NCBI GenBank assembly: GCA_965247065.1
Contig: CBDFGN010000006.1
Coordinates: forward strand, 3,658,001 to 3,722,000
Direction: 5' to 3'
Origin: CBDFGN01 sp965247065
GTDB lineage: Bacteria; Bacteroidota; Bacteroidia; Cytophagales; Cyclobacteriaceae
DNA: 64,000 nt
This document shows, one piece after another, positions 45,632 through 54,938 of this stretch (positions within the stretch are counted from its first letter, which is position 1; each line of letters opens with the position of its first letter). A program made the translations under genes and the position numbers. Below the pieces are notes generated by a model, which saw only the letters and a list, made by a program, of their open reading frames with translations, did no database searches and was not told the origin of the DNA.

Positions 45632-47242
45632 TTACTCGGCTTCGCGCAAGTACAGAGCATATACTCTTGTCTGGCCTTTAATTTCACACCGTATCTTAAA
45701 CCGTTGTCCGGCAGGCAGAAGCGGTTTGTTTTTCCAGACAACCTCAACATCAAGGCCGGATTCTTTGACGTCTGCACCGTAGCCCGGCAATACATCAAAC
45801 CCATGCTCATCCAGCAGATAGACCTGCAAGGATGACCCATCGGGAATTTCGGCATTCACAAACAGCTTCATATCCTGCTCATATTCCAGCGGGGATGACA
45901 CAAATTGCCCCGTGGTCTTTTGGTCTATCAAACTTAAATACCCAAATCGGTCCCGGGGCCAGGTAGCCAGACCGATATTCGCCTTACCTCCACCCACATT
46001 CCCTCCCGGTGTGGAAGCCCCATAGTATAAATGTGTTAATTTATCGGTATTGATCAGGGGTCCCTGAATCAGAAGAAAATTATCCAGATCGTCATTGTCC
46101 CTGTAATCTCTGTCCCACCTGAGCTCCTGGTCACGGGCCACGAGTGTAAAGCCGGGAGCAGGTTCACGAAAATGGAGCCCGTCATTACTGATGATGATGC
46201 CTAAATCCACCGAAACAGGCTCACCTTCGTATCTGGCTTCCCCATCCTCATCCAGAAGAGGGGGGTGATGCCACTGCCCGTAAACTCCCAGAATTACATT
46301 CCTGTAAGGGGTGATATAGGCAAAATGGACCTCTTCACGATCCCATCCCTTTACGTAAGGGGATGATGATCGCATGGGCTTGATCGTCAGGCTCTTGGTG
46401 TTCTCCTGAGGCCAGCGATCTAAAGTCGGCGAGCGCCAGACCACAAAGGTGCGGGGTCCCATCATGCCATAAATTGGATCCGTATAAATCGTCTGCATAG
46501 GAATTCGCAGGAGTGGCGAGATCTGCTTGGCCGCGATATGGTATAGCCCTTTGAACCTGTATATGGTGCTGGTCAGGTTCGCCTGAGGTATGATGCCGGG
46601 TTCATCTTTTAGCGGCGTCCACTGCAGGCCATCCGGGCTTACATCGATGCGGGTAGTGGATGGGCTATTTAGATACCATTCGTCATACCAGCTCATATCT
46701 GCACCCGCCAGGACGTACCGGCGTTCCGGTGGAGCCTCTTTGTCGTACATCACGGATATTGTAGACAGGCCCCGTTCGGCGTTGACAAGGTTGTTTTCTC
46801 TCGACCCATTGAACTCAGACAATCCAAGTTTCGGTTTCCGCCAACTTACGCCATCATCGCTTTCTGCATAAGCGATGAGCGACTTGTACCAATTGGAATT
46901 GGATGGGATGGCTCTATACCACATTCGCCATAGCCCATCGTCATAGATCACTACTGGCAGGGTAGCTTCATGCTCGTCGGGCTCTCCTGCCTTACCTCTT
47001 TCCAGGATGGGGTTCTTAGGATGCTTATGGGGTCTCAACATTTCCAGCTTGACACCCCGGGTGCCTTCAATGCTCATATCATCAAAAGCAAACAATACGT
47101 CCTGCTTGTCTCTTAGGTCGTTTGCCTTAGCCTGCCCATGTACCGGAGAAACAGACACGCACAACAATCCGGTCGCAATCATCATGTTTAAGAGCTTCCG
47201 TAGGTTTTTCATTCGTTTCATGAGCCTTGTATTTTTCTTCAT
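45632..47242 (-). CDS. Secreted beta-propeller glycosidase-like protein, paralogue 4
   Basis: 536 residues. The N-terminus is unusually basic and long (MKKNTRLMKRMKNLRKLLNM) before the hydrophobic stretch; an internal start at residue 8 or 11 is possible. It has the second-subtype central region, very like that at 56575 (AGADMSW, GLYHIAAKQIS, DPIYGMMGPRTFVVWRS). It lacks the EGG of the GYGAAEGGEVKESG segment present in its relatives (GYGADVKESG). It is the first gene of the array, downstream of the dehydratase. Confidence 0.75.
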   Translation of the reverse strand: MKKNTRLMKRMKNLRKLLNMMIATGLLCVSVSPVHGQAKANDLRDKQDVLFAFDDMSIEGTRGVKLEMLRPHKHPKNPILERGKAGEPDEHEATLPVVIYDDGLWRMWYRAIPSNSNWYKSLIAYAESDDGVSWRKPKLGLSEFNGSRENNLVNAERGLSTISVMYDKEAPPERRYVLAGADMSWYDEWYLNSPSTTRIDVSPDGLQWTPLKDEPGIIPQANLTSTIYRFKGLYHIAAKQISPLLRIPMQTIYTDPIYGMMGPRTFVVWRSPTLDRWPQENTKSLTIKPMRSSSPYVKGWDREEVHFAYITPYRNVILGVYGQWHHPPLLDEDGEARYEGEPVSVDLGIIISNDGLHFREPAPGFTLVARDQELRWDRDYRDNDDLDNFLLIQGPLINTDKLTHLYYGASTPGGNVGGGKANIGLATWPRDRFGYLSLIDQKTTGQFVSSPLEYEQDMKLFVNAEIPDGSSLQVYLLDEHGFDVLPGYGADVKESGLDVEVVWKNKPLLPAGQRFKIRCEIKGQTRVYALYLREAE

Positions 47243-47317
47243 AACATTGTTAGAGGCTGTGGGATAAAGATCTTATCAGAAAACCATCCCATATGCCTTT
47301 GCCGGCTTCAATAAATG

Positions 47318-48592
47318 TCATTGGTCCTCAATATAGGTTCCTCCTTTTACCAGATATGACTCGCAGAGCTCTTTGTCAAGCTCGACACCAAGACCGGGTG
47401 CATCAGAAAGGGGCACCTGTCCATTTTCAAAAAGAGATAGACCATCAGTTCGGCGAACATAGCCCATGAGCCAATCGGTTTCAATATGGTGAAATTCTGC
47501 GCTTAAGAAATTTCTGGAAGCTGCAGCCACATGTGCTGAGGCCAATAGTGCCAGGATGCCACCATTGTTGTGGAGGGCAGAATTAAGCGCATGCAACTCC
47601 GCATAATCCAGGATTCGTCTGGCCTCATGCAACCCTCCACAAAACAAAACATCGGGATGGATGATATCGCAGGCCCCCCGGTCGATAAAAAGCCGGGCTT
47701 GTTCGGCAATGAACATCTCGCCACAACAGATTGGCACTGGGCTTCTTTCACGCAGTGAAGCAAGTGCGTCGGCGTTGATGAGGGGTATAGGATCCTCGAT
47801 CCATCGAAGTTTGAGGGGAGCAAGTGCTTCGGCCAGGCGAAGAGCATCAGGTACCGTGTAGTTCATATGGCAATCCAAGCTGAGCTCCACAGCTTCACCA
47901 ACGACATCCCTCACGGCACTTATACGATCGACAATAGCTGAGATTTGTTGGGTAGATAGCGAACGGCTCCAAGGGTCACTGGTGAAATCAGGGGCAACGT
48001 GTTCTGCGTCGTATTTTAGGTGCCTAAAACCCCGGCTCACATCTTCTTCCGCCATACGACGCCACGAGTCAAGTTTCGTGGGTTGTTCTGGTGCACTTCG
48101 ATCGAGATAGATTTCAACTTTGTTGCGGAACGCTCCTCCCAGCAGATCATAAACAGGCCTGCCAAGCAGTTTTCCAGCCAGGTCCAGGAGGGCCATTTCC
48201 ACACCACTTACCGCCCAGGCAATCGGACCCGTCGGGGTTGCCGTGGGTGAAACCCATGGGCGGGTACGAAACCAGGTATCCATGGTTTCTATATCGTAGG
48301 CCGGGTTTTCTGGTAAGGGTGGCAACATCCCGTACATCATTTCCGAAACAAATGGTCGTATGGAAAAGGGGTCTCTCCCAATTAGATAGTGCCTGAGGTA
48401 ATCGATCGTTTCCCCAACGCCCATAAAGTATTTAGGTGGATTGTAATCACACTCCCCCAATCCACTAATCCCCGTATCGGTTTCTACCTGGACTATGAAT
48501 TTATTTACCATCCGGTCGGTAGTGGCCCCCACACCATGTTCCTGGGGACCTTCAAGCATCATAGTTTTTAGACTTTGAATCTTCATTATCAA
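47318..48592 (-). CDS. Enolase-superfamily sugar-acid dehydratase
   Basis: 424 residues of the mandelate racemase subgroup. Metal ligands are Asp240 (SLDCHMNY), Glu266 (WIEDPIP) and Glu292 (CCGEMF); the catalytic His341 is in ALHNNGG. The likely start is either Met1 or the MKIQSL at residue 3. It overlaps the upstream dehydrogenase by 4 bp. It is distant in sequence from the enzyme at 19314: the insert around 90-120 (PENPAYDIETMDTWFRTRPW) is absent there. The two pairs therefore probably act on different sugar acids. Confidence 0.88.
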   Translation of the reverse strand: MIMKIQSLKTMMLEGPQEHGVGATTDRMVNKFIVQVETDTGISGLGECDYNPPKYFMGVGETIDYLRHYLIGRDPFSIRPFVSEMMYGMLPPLPENPAYDIETMDTWFRTRPWVSPTATPTGPIAWAVSGVEMALLDLAGKLLGRPVYDLLGGAFRNKVEIYLDRSAPEQPTKLDSWRRMAEEDVSRGFRHLKYDAEHVAPDFTSDPWSRSLSTQQISAIVDRISAVRDVVGEAVELSLDCHMNYTVPDALRLAEALAPLKLRWIEDPIPLINADALASLRERSPVPICCGEMFIAEQARLFIDRGACDIIHPDVLFCGGLHEARRILDYAELHALNSALHNNGGILALLASAHVAAASRNFLSAEFHHIETDWLMGYVRRTDGLSLFENGQVPLSDAPGLGVELDKELCESYLVKGGTYIEDQ

Positions 48593-49569
48593 TATCCTTG
48601 CTCAAAATTAACGACGTTCACAAGCTCCTGTCCCGACATATCCCTTCTCAAATTTTCAAAAAGTACTTTGACGGCAAGTTCGGCTTGGTCATGGGTATAA
48701 GAACCAATGTGCGGGAGTATAATCATGTTTGGACACTCCCATAAAGGATTTGATGGTGGAAGAGGTTCGGTTTCAAAAACATCCAATGCAGCGCCGCGGA
48801 TTCGGTTCTGTTCCAACGCATCTACGAGGGCTGCTTCATCCAACACTCCGCCTCGCCCAATCTGAACCAGACATGCATGATCGGGTAGTGCCGCCAATGC
48901 TGTAGCATCAATAATATGATAAGTACTTTTTGTGATCGGCAATGTAATCACACAGACATCGCATTGCCCCAGCATTTCAAGAAGATCATTAGGGCCATAC
49001 CAGGCAGAGGGAAGGATTCCATCCGGATCACCTGTTTGGGGCAATATAAATCTTTGATCCACGTGAATGGACGGTTTGCGTTTCAAGGCAAGAATACGCA
49101 TCCCCAAGGAATGGACAATTCGGGCTATGTGTCTCCCAATACTTCCATAACCCACGAGACCGATGGTTCTGCCGTAACAGTTTGTACCCCGCACCGTCTT
49201 AATATCTTCAGGCCATTTTTTGGCAATCTGTGATCTAAATGCCACAGGAAAGTTACGCATCAAAGCGATGAGTGCGCCTACTGCGCACTCGGCGACTGCC
49301 ATAGTATAGACTCCCTGGACTGTAGCTACAGGAATCTGGGTTTTGGCGATCGGTTGATCCATAATGTAATTCGCCGAAACCGAGCTGGTCTGCACCCAGC
49401 GCAGTCGGGGAGCCTCGCTTGGATCAAATGAGGCTGTCAAGGTGTAAATTACATGTGCATCCTTGAGATGATCCTTCGACATACCATCCAGCAGTCGCAG
49501 CTTTGATGAGAGGGAGCAAATATGTTTGGCACTTTCTGGTGTGAGCGGGGAGTCAATCAGAAGGTTCAC
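48589..49569 (-). CDS. D-2-hydroxyacid dehydrogenase, NAD-dependent
   Basis: 326 residues. The NAD motif is GLVGYGSIGRHIARI (about 137-151). Catalytic Arg is in VQIGRGGVLDEAAL, Glu in FETEPLP and His in LPHIGSYTHD. A SVHVDQRFILPQTGDPDGIL-like insert after the NAD motif parallels that in the enzyme at 20528. It precedes the dehydratase and overlaps it by 4 bases (ATGA). The pair could oxidise or reduce a sugar-derived hydroxy acid before or after dehydration. Confidence 0.88.
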   Translation of the reverse strand: MNLLIDSPLTPESAKHICSLSSKLRLLDGMSKDHLKDAHVIYTLTASFDPSEAPRLRWVQTSSVSANYIMDQPIAKTQIPVATVQGVYTMAVAECAVGALIALMRNFPVAFRSQIAKKWPEDIKTVRGTNCYGRTIGLVGYGSIGRHIARIVHSLGMRILALKRKPSIHVDQRFILPQTGDPDGILPSAWYGPNDLLEMLGQCDVCVITLPITKSTYHIIDATALAALPDHACLVQIGRGGVLDEAALVDALEQNRIRGAALDVFETEPLPPSNPLWECPNMIILPHIGSYTHDQAELAVKVLFENLRRDMSGQELVNVVNFEQGY

Positions 49570-49633
49570 AATCTTTTTTTGATCTATTTTTGGTTATGTT
49601 CCATAAACCGGGTCATTTAAGCACCAGCTCCAT

Positions 49634-52312
49634 CTACAGTGGCGTGCCATCTTTTCCTTCGTACACATTCCAGTTATAATTGAATGAGTGATTATCAAAG
49701 CCCGAGCAGGCATTTGTAGCCCGAACAGGGTAGCAGGCCTCGATGTTGGAAGTCTTTAAGAACTCCGCCAAGCGTTCCCGGTTTCCCAGCAGCGGAACCA
49801 TCCACCGCTGGTGATCAATAATGCAGAATCCGTTTGACTCATAGAAGTGGATTCCGTCTACTTGTGCACCGAGCAACCCCAGGGCGCGCTTCATGACTAC
49901 GGCATAATTATGGAAGGTATTGGCGTTGATGCCGCCCAGGACCGCGATTTTATATCGATTCCCCAATTCCAGGTAGGGACGGACGTCATGGCTTCCACGG
50001 CCTCCGAGGTTCTCGAGCGGCTCGAGCATGAGGATGTCTATGAGCTCCTCCCGGCACCATGTCTCCACGTCAAACCCCTGGGCCATGCTGTAGAACATGC
50101 CCGTGGACGGGATACGAATGACGACCGGAATTGCCTCTCCCTTGCGTTCACGAATTGGTGCCAGGCGCACCTTCAACTCGCGAAGGGTCTCGGTAAAAAA
50201 GTCAGCTCGCCAGCGGATCCAATCTTCGTAGGCCTTGCCGGCGGAGGCGTCGATCGCTTGGGGGTCAATGCCGGTCTCCTCCTGGTAGGCAGCCACCATC
50301 TCGGGGTTGTACAGGAGCATCGGGGGCTGCCGGATGCAGTCTACCACGATCCCGCTCACGTTCCTCTCTGCAAGCTCGCACAATATGTCCACGCGCTCCT
50401 TACGCACCTCGGAAAAGAAGTAGCAGACCTCACTGCCATCAGGCCCTGGCGCATGCTTGCGCCAGCGACGCCACTCGGGATGGGCTTTGAACCACTTGGA
50501 GCAAAAGACTCCCTCGTATGACATGCCGTAATGCCTTTGCATGGCAAGCCATGGCCAGATGCGCACTCCATTGCGCTCCTGATGCCTCTCCGCCTCTGTC
50601 AGCGGGCAGTATTTGGTAGTCATGTAGTCCCCGGTTGGAAAATGGGGGTACTTCTTGACAATCTCGGGACTAAGCTGATCCAAGGGCACAGCCGGATACC
50701 GGGTGGCGTTGGGAAGTTTGGTATCGTACTCGAGCGCGCTTCGCCCAACGGTCCAATGCAGGTCGCTCATCCCCAGCTCGCCATGCCCCTTGACCAAGGC
50801 CTCCCACTGGTCCCCTGCCAGACGAGGTTCGGTGCCAGGCAAGAAGAAATCAATCTGGTCGGCGTGCCCGACCAGGCGCGTCGGCGGGTTGGACGTCTCT
50901 GCCTCAAAGGCCGCCACGGACTCGGCGGTGACCGGCACCAAGCGCAAGGAGGCGAGGCCCTGGCCGTCCGTGCCAGATTGGTAAATCGCGACCTCTTCGT
51001 TCGTCATATCTGTGGCAACCAGGAAATGGTCGCCCACCAGCGAGGCTTGAGGCCTGAATGCCAGAAGCCGCCGAACGATCGCGTCCTTGCCTGCACTCAC
51101 GTAGCAGGTGCCCACCGAGCTTGCAAACACAGCGTAGTGGCCCCTTAGCCCGGGACGTAGTAGCACGGGTTTGGCCCAGACATCGCCCTGGCCCAAAAGC
51201 TGCTGGCTAACAACCCACTTCTTTGGGTCCGGTACTTGCCCCCATCGCCCAACGGCGTCCTGAAAATCCGAAATGATCAGCTCTTTGCGAGTGGGATCGC
51301 GTCTTAGCTTCCAAGGAGCCAGAGGTGAGACAAGGACCTCAGATAGATCCCGCACCGTGCGACGGTAGATCAGTCTCGGGCCTTCCCGATTCTCAGTGTC
51401 GGCAATGATCGGTCGCAGTTCGATTTGGTACTTGCCTTCATCGTACTTGGAGACATCCAGTATCTCGGTCGCCAATTCCGAGCCGATCGTAACGTCACTC
51501 TTCAGCATCGCCTCGCCGTCGCGCAGTCCCGTGACAATGAGTTCCGCCGGTACATGCCCTAGCTCCAGGCCATCTTTCTGACGAAACTGTACACGGACGT
51601 CGTCTGGATCCAAGAGTACGGCCCAGTCCAGGTGCATCAGGAATGGTGGATCCATCGGCCGCCCGCTCTCTTTGTTCGGCTGCCATACACCGCCGCCGTA
51701 CGTCCTCAGGCCCCCCGCCGTCCGGCCGACGGCTGTGTCCATCGCTGCGTCTATCTCTTTGTACACCTCTTCTCCGCTTGCGTCATAGCCGCTGTTGTAG
51801 ACGTAACGATCCACATCGCCGATCCAAAGTGCCTCTGAATTCGCTGCCCGCGCCGGTCCCTGGTAAAAATCGTACCTGGCGAGACCCTTACCAGAGGCCG
51901 CGTCCGCCACCGCTAGGTTAAACCGATAGCCACGGCGGTACACCACTCCATTCTCGTAATCGTACTCAGCGGGAACTGCGAAAGCACCAAGGTCGAAAAC
52001 AGTCTGAGGCTGTTTGGGGGTGAGCCTGGCTGTAAATTCGTTTGAACGGCCGTCAGGACATGTGCGCAGGAAGGTGACGGTAAGCGCCTTCTGTTCGAGC
52101 ACCTCAAAGTCCGCGTGAATGGTGATGCCATCCGCCCGACCAGGGTAAACAGCATAATAGGGCGTATCCGCGGTTGAGGATCTGCCGTTGACCGTCACCT
52201 GGAAAGCCTCAGGACCAAGCGAGGTGGTATCGCACCCAGTGATCAATGCAACACAAATAATTGGGAGCAAACCTAATGACAGCAAACCGGTTGGCGAAAG
52301 TCGCATTTCCAT
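49634..52312 (-). CDS. Large lipoprotein with C-terminal glycosidase-like TIM barrel, function unknown
   Basis: This 892-residue protein has a lipobox signal (VALITGC, Cys27). The first half is beta-rich: an N-terminal domain of about 150 residues and then Ig-like or jelly-roll segments. The C-terminal part from about residue 560 (YMTTKYCPLTEAERHQERNG, GVFCSKWFKAHPEWRRWRKH, SGIVVDCIRQPPMLLYNP, MLEPLENLGG, IAVLGGINANTF) resembles the GHL10-type TIM barrels of uncharacterised glycosidases. I do not recognise a named family, and I cannot point to the catalytic acids with confidence. GC-rich. It lies upstream of the dehydrogenase-dehydratase pair and could supply their sugar. Confidence 0.65.
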   Translation of the reverse strand: MEMRLSPTGLLSLGLLPIICVALITGCDTTSLGPEAFQVTVNGRSSTADTPYYAVYPGRADGITIHADFEVLEQKALTVTFLRTCPDGRSNEFTARLTPKQPQTVFDLGAFAVPAEYDYENGVVYRRGYRFNLAVADAASGKGLARYDFYQGPARAANSEALWIGDVDRYVYNSGYDASGEEVYKEIDAAMDTAVGRTAGGLRTYGGGVWQPNKESGRPMDPPFLMHLDWAVLLDPDDVRVQFRQKDGLELGHVPAELIVTGLRDGEAMLKSDVTIGSELATEILDVSKYDEGKYQIELRPIIADTENREGPRLIYRRTVRDLSEVLVSPLAPWKLRRDPTRKELIISDFQDAVGRWGQVPDPKKWVVSQQLLGQGDVWAKPVLLRPGLRGHYAVFASSVGTCYVSAGKDAIVRRLLAFRPQASLVGDHFLVATDMTNEEVAIYQSGTDGQGLASLRLVPVTAESVAAFEAETSNPPTRLVGHADQIDFFLPGTEPRLAGDQWEALVKGHGELGMSDLHWTVGRSALEYDTKLPNATRYPAVPLDQLSPEIVKKYPHFPTGDYMTTKYCPLTEAERHQERNGVRIWPWLAMQRHYGMSYEGVFCSKWFKAHPEWRRWRKHAPGPDGSEVCYFFSEVRKERVDILCELAERNVSGIVVDCIRQPPMLLYNPEMVAAYQEETGIDPQAIDASAGKAYEDWIRWRADFFTETLRELKVRLAPIRERKGEAIPVVIRIPSTGMFYSMAQGFDVETWCREELIDILMLEPLENLGGRGSHDVRPYLELGNRYKIAVLGGINANTFHNYAVVMKRALGLLGAQVDGIHFYESNGFCIIDHQRWMVPLLGNRERLAEFLKTSNIEACYPVRATNACSGFDNHSFNYNWNVYEGKDGTPL

Positions 52313-52435
52313 GTCCTTACTAAGTTGAGCATATCAGTTGAGTTTTATGGCATTAAACCCATTGTCACACATAAAGTGGCTAAAGTCATCCATATTCCTA
52401 ATCAACAAAGCACTACCACTGATCCGTTCTTATAC

Positions 52436-53568
52436 CTAAGGCAGCCATTTTTCAAAACCTTGTTGCCAATTGCGGTACATTATGTTTGCTATATCTCTGG
52501 AATTGTAACCGCGCTTGATGAGTACCTCGGCCAGTTTCGGGTAATCGGCAACCGTGTCGATTTCGGCTGGGGCTCCTTCGCAGCCGCCCTGTCCGTCGGT
52601 GTCGCCACCGATCCCCACGTGTCGCGAGTCTCCTGACAGTTGGCACACGTGATCGATATGGTCTGCAAGGTCGTCGAGCGTTATTGCGCTGCGGGGAAAC
52701 AAATCACGCCGTTTCTCCGGAACCCTGGTCCAGTTAACTCCCGGCCGGTAGAGCATCCAGGTATCCATCGAAACGCCAATTACCCCGTCCCGTTGGATTA
52801 TCTCCTGCAGCAGACTATCAGGAAGCTGCCGTTCTCCCGGTACCAGAGCGCGGCAGTTATGGTGACTGGCAATGACAGGGCCGGAAAATAGTTCCAGTGA
52901 CTCCACGATCGACTGATCCGAGGCATGCGTGACATCGAGTATCATCCCTAGCGATTCCATTTGACCAAGCAGCTCCTTAGCTGGTGGGAACAGCCCGCCT
53001 GAAGTTCCCGTGCTGGTCCCGTGGCAGTAGGTGCTGAGGCCATAGTGCGACAGGCTAACGACTCGTACTCCGGCCTTCCACCATGAATGTATTTGTTCGG
53101 GCCAGAGGATCGGATCACCCCTTCTAATCCCAGGAACATCCCGACGGGCAATTCGGAGCGTTCGCGTGCGTTGGACCAATCGAGCATGTGGTTTCGGAGA
53201 TCGTCGCCTGTCTGCAGAATGCGTGCGTGACCCAGCGACTCCAGGATGCGATAGTAAGCCAAATCGGCCTGGGCCGCTGCGTATGCCTGTTCGCCGCTTC
53301 GAAAGCCTGGCATAGGGCTGCCCTGACGGTAAATTCGCCGACAGATTTTTACGAGTGCAGCAGCGATCCCGGCTCGACGCATTTCCGGGAGCGAGGCCAT
53401 CGTTCCGGCATCCGATCCACCGAGGGATAATATAGACGATTCATCGTGTCCGTCGATCGGTTGCGCTTTTCGAACCTCGTCGATCGGTCTGGTCAGTTCC
53501 CGGTTCAAATCAAGCGCTCCGTATGTCATTGGGTAATCGCCGTCGATGATCAGTGTATCATTCTTCAT
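52436..53568 (-). pseudogene. Membrane-dipeptidase-like (M19) protein, frameshifted
   Basis: Two overlapping frames form one M19-type protein of about 377 residues. The N-terminal frame runs to GMFLGLEG. At the four-C run 53118-53121 one base is missing, and the second frame continues DPILWPEQIHSWWKAGVRVV. Family features are the Glu of LGLEG, DVTHASD, ASHHNCRAL and GGDTDG. The first metal-binding motif, normally His-x-Asp after the N-terminal strand, reads DGDYPMTYGALDL, so the His is absent. This subgroup may not be a dipeptidase. The start MKND and its leader are the same as those of the propeller genes, so the promoter and leader may have been captured from one. Confidence 0.75.
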
Positions 53569-53769
53569 GATTTTTTGGTCTTAGCGCCTGAATAATCTTT
53601 TTTGTGGACACCGGCCTTTGATGCTCCGCGCTTTCTTGTTCCTGCCCAAGTGGTGCAGGCGAACCATCCCCGACTTCATGGCTGGCCCTCCATGGGTCTC
53701 CAAACGGATTCCGGGGTGAATCGGCTAGGAGGATACCAACTCGGCCACCCCGATGCCTACGAAGTTGTT

Positions 53770-54762
53770 TCAATCGTAGAACATATAGGTACGACCCTCC
53801 TGGTGTAGCACGGAGGGATAGCACGTCATCTCGCTGTCCCAACCCGTGGCACTCACGTCCAGTACCGGCTCGGGTGTCCACTTCCAGCGGATTCCGTCTG
53901 GACTTTCCGCATAATGAATGCGATAAATTTCATTGGGGTCCCGAACCACGCTCAACCACATATGGTAGCCGTTTTTCACCTCCTCCACAAAGGGCTTGGA
54001 GCAGGTGGAATACTCTGCCCCGAGCTTTATCGGGATGTTGATCAAGGCTCCGGCTGGATAGGGTCGAAAGGTGTGTCCCCCATCGGTGGAGGTGGCCAAG
54101 GCAATGGAAATCTTGCTTTCTCCGGTGGGCCACCGGCTTCCGGCTGTATACCACATGCAGTACTCATGTCCCTTTTTCAGGACAGAGCAGGAGCCCGAAC
54201 TGTGCTCATAGTAGGAATAAGGTCTACCCAGCTGAATCAAGGGCTTCCCCCTCCTGTTCCAAGTGAGACCCCCGTCGTCACTTTCAGCCAGGGTGGTGTA
54301 CCAGATCTTCTGTCGCCGGCCCGAGTCGGCGTATTCCCCACCCCAGCTACCGTAGTACATGTGCCAGTGCTGCTCAGTGACGGGTACCACCCAGGGATAG
54401 CCGACCCAGTAGGAGTCGATGGATCCTGGCTTACCTAAGCCCATGATGGGACGATCCGACGTTTTCCTCCAGGTCAGAGGATCTGAGACGTCGGCTTCGG
54501 CCAATCCAATCCGCCGGAGGTCATTCAGTTCGAGGCTCATGTAGTACATCCGAAGCTTATTCCCCACACGAAGAACATGGGGTGCTGAGGGACTCTGGTC
54601 CCAGGCCTCTCCTGCGGTGCGGGGAAAGATGACCTTCAACTTCCTCCAGCGCTGCTCTAAAGGGTTGGACGAGGATGGCTCTCCAGAAAGTCGAAGTGGA
54701 CGTGCGGATGCTCCCAGAGCCACCACTCCTCCCAATGTAGAGAAGAAATGACGACGTTTCAT
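53770..54762 (-). CDS. Secreted propeller glycosidase-like protein with early stop, Tat signal
   Basis: I start it at 54762 (MKRRHFFSTLGG), which gives a twin-arginine signal and 330 residues. The product is a five-bladed propeller of the GH43/GH130-like kind, different from the seven paralogues: MYYMSLELNDLRRIGLAEAD, YYGSWGG, AESDDGGLTWNRRGKPLI, MWYTAGSRWPTGESKISIAL and YAESPDGIRWKW. It stops at TGA 53770 directly after TYMFYD. The following frame reads NNFVGIGVAELVSS and ends at 53725. Kin usually read YDGNN here, so a GGA to TGA change probably removed the last 15 residues. It lies between the dipeptidase-like gene and a propeller remnant. Confidence 0.7.
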   Translation of the reverse strand: MKRRHFFSTLGGVVALGASARPLRLSGEPSSSNPLEQRWRKLKVIFPRTAGEAWDQSPSAPHVLRVGNKLRMYYMSLELNDLRRIGLAEADVSDPLTWRKTSDRPIMGLGKPGSIDSYWVGYPWVVPVTEQHWHMYYGSWGGEYADSGRRQKIWYTTLAESDDGGLTWNRRGKPLIQLGRPYSYYEHSSGSCSVLKKGHEYCMWYTAGSRWPTGESKISIALATSTDGGHTFRPYPAGALINIPIKLGAEYSTCSKPFVEEVKNGYHMWLSVVRDPNEIYRIHYAESPDGIRWKWTPEPVLDVSATGWDSEMTCYPSVLHQEGRTYMFYD

Positions 54763-54839
54763 GAGAATAGCCTCAATCCTTTGGTTCTTGCTCCTCGGGG
54801 CCCTCGAATCCACTGTCGATGCCTCACCTCTATGGGCGA

Positions 54840-54899
54840 GTCATTCAAAGAAAACAGTGCCTCCTGATTGTCGCTGGCATGTTGGCCATCATTTTTCAT
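54840..54899 (-). pseudogene. Remnant of an eighth propeller paralogue (N-terminus)
   Basis: The frame from ATG 54899 reads MKNDGQHASDNQEALFSLND and then SPIEV before running into unrelated sequence. It matches the paralogue start MKNDRQHG and, after loss of the signal peptide, the DKQDVLFAFDDVSIEG block. The same leader (CCAAAAAATCATG) precedes it. It suggests a deleted copy between two surviving genes. Confidence 0.55.
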
Positions 54900-54938
54900 G
54901 ATTTTTTGGGTTTAGTGTGTTAGTATCCTATGTATTAT

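Noticed and set aside
50531..51148. Plus-strand frames of about 200 codons opposite the large lipoprotein gene (also 49847-50521)
   Set aside because: No start context or domain; explained by the GC-rich composition of the sense gene.
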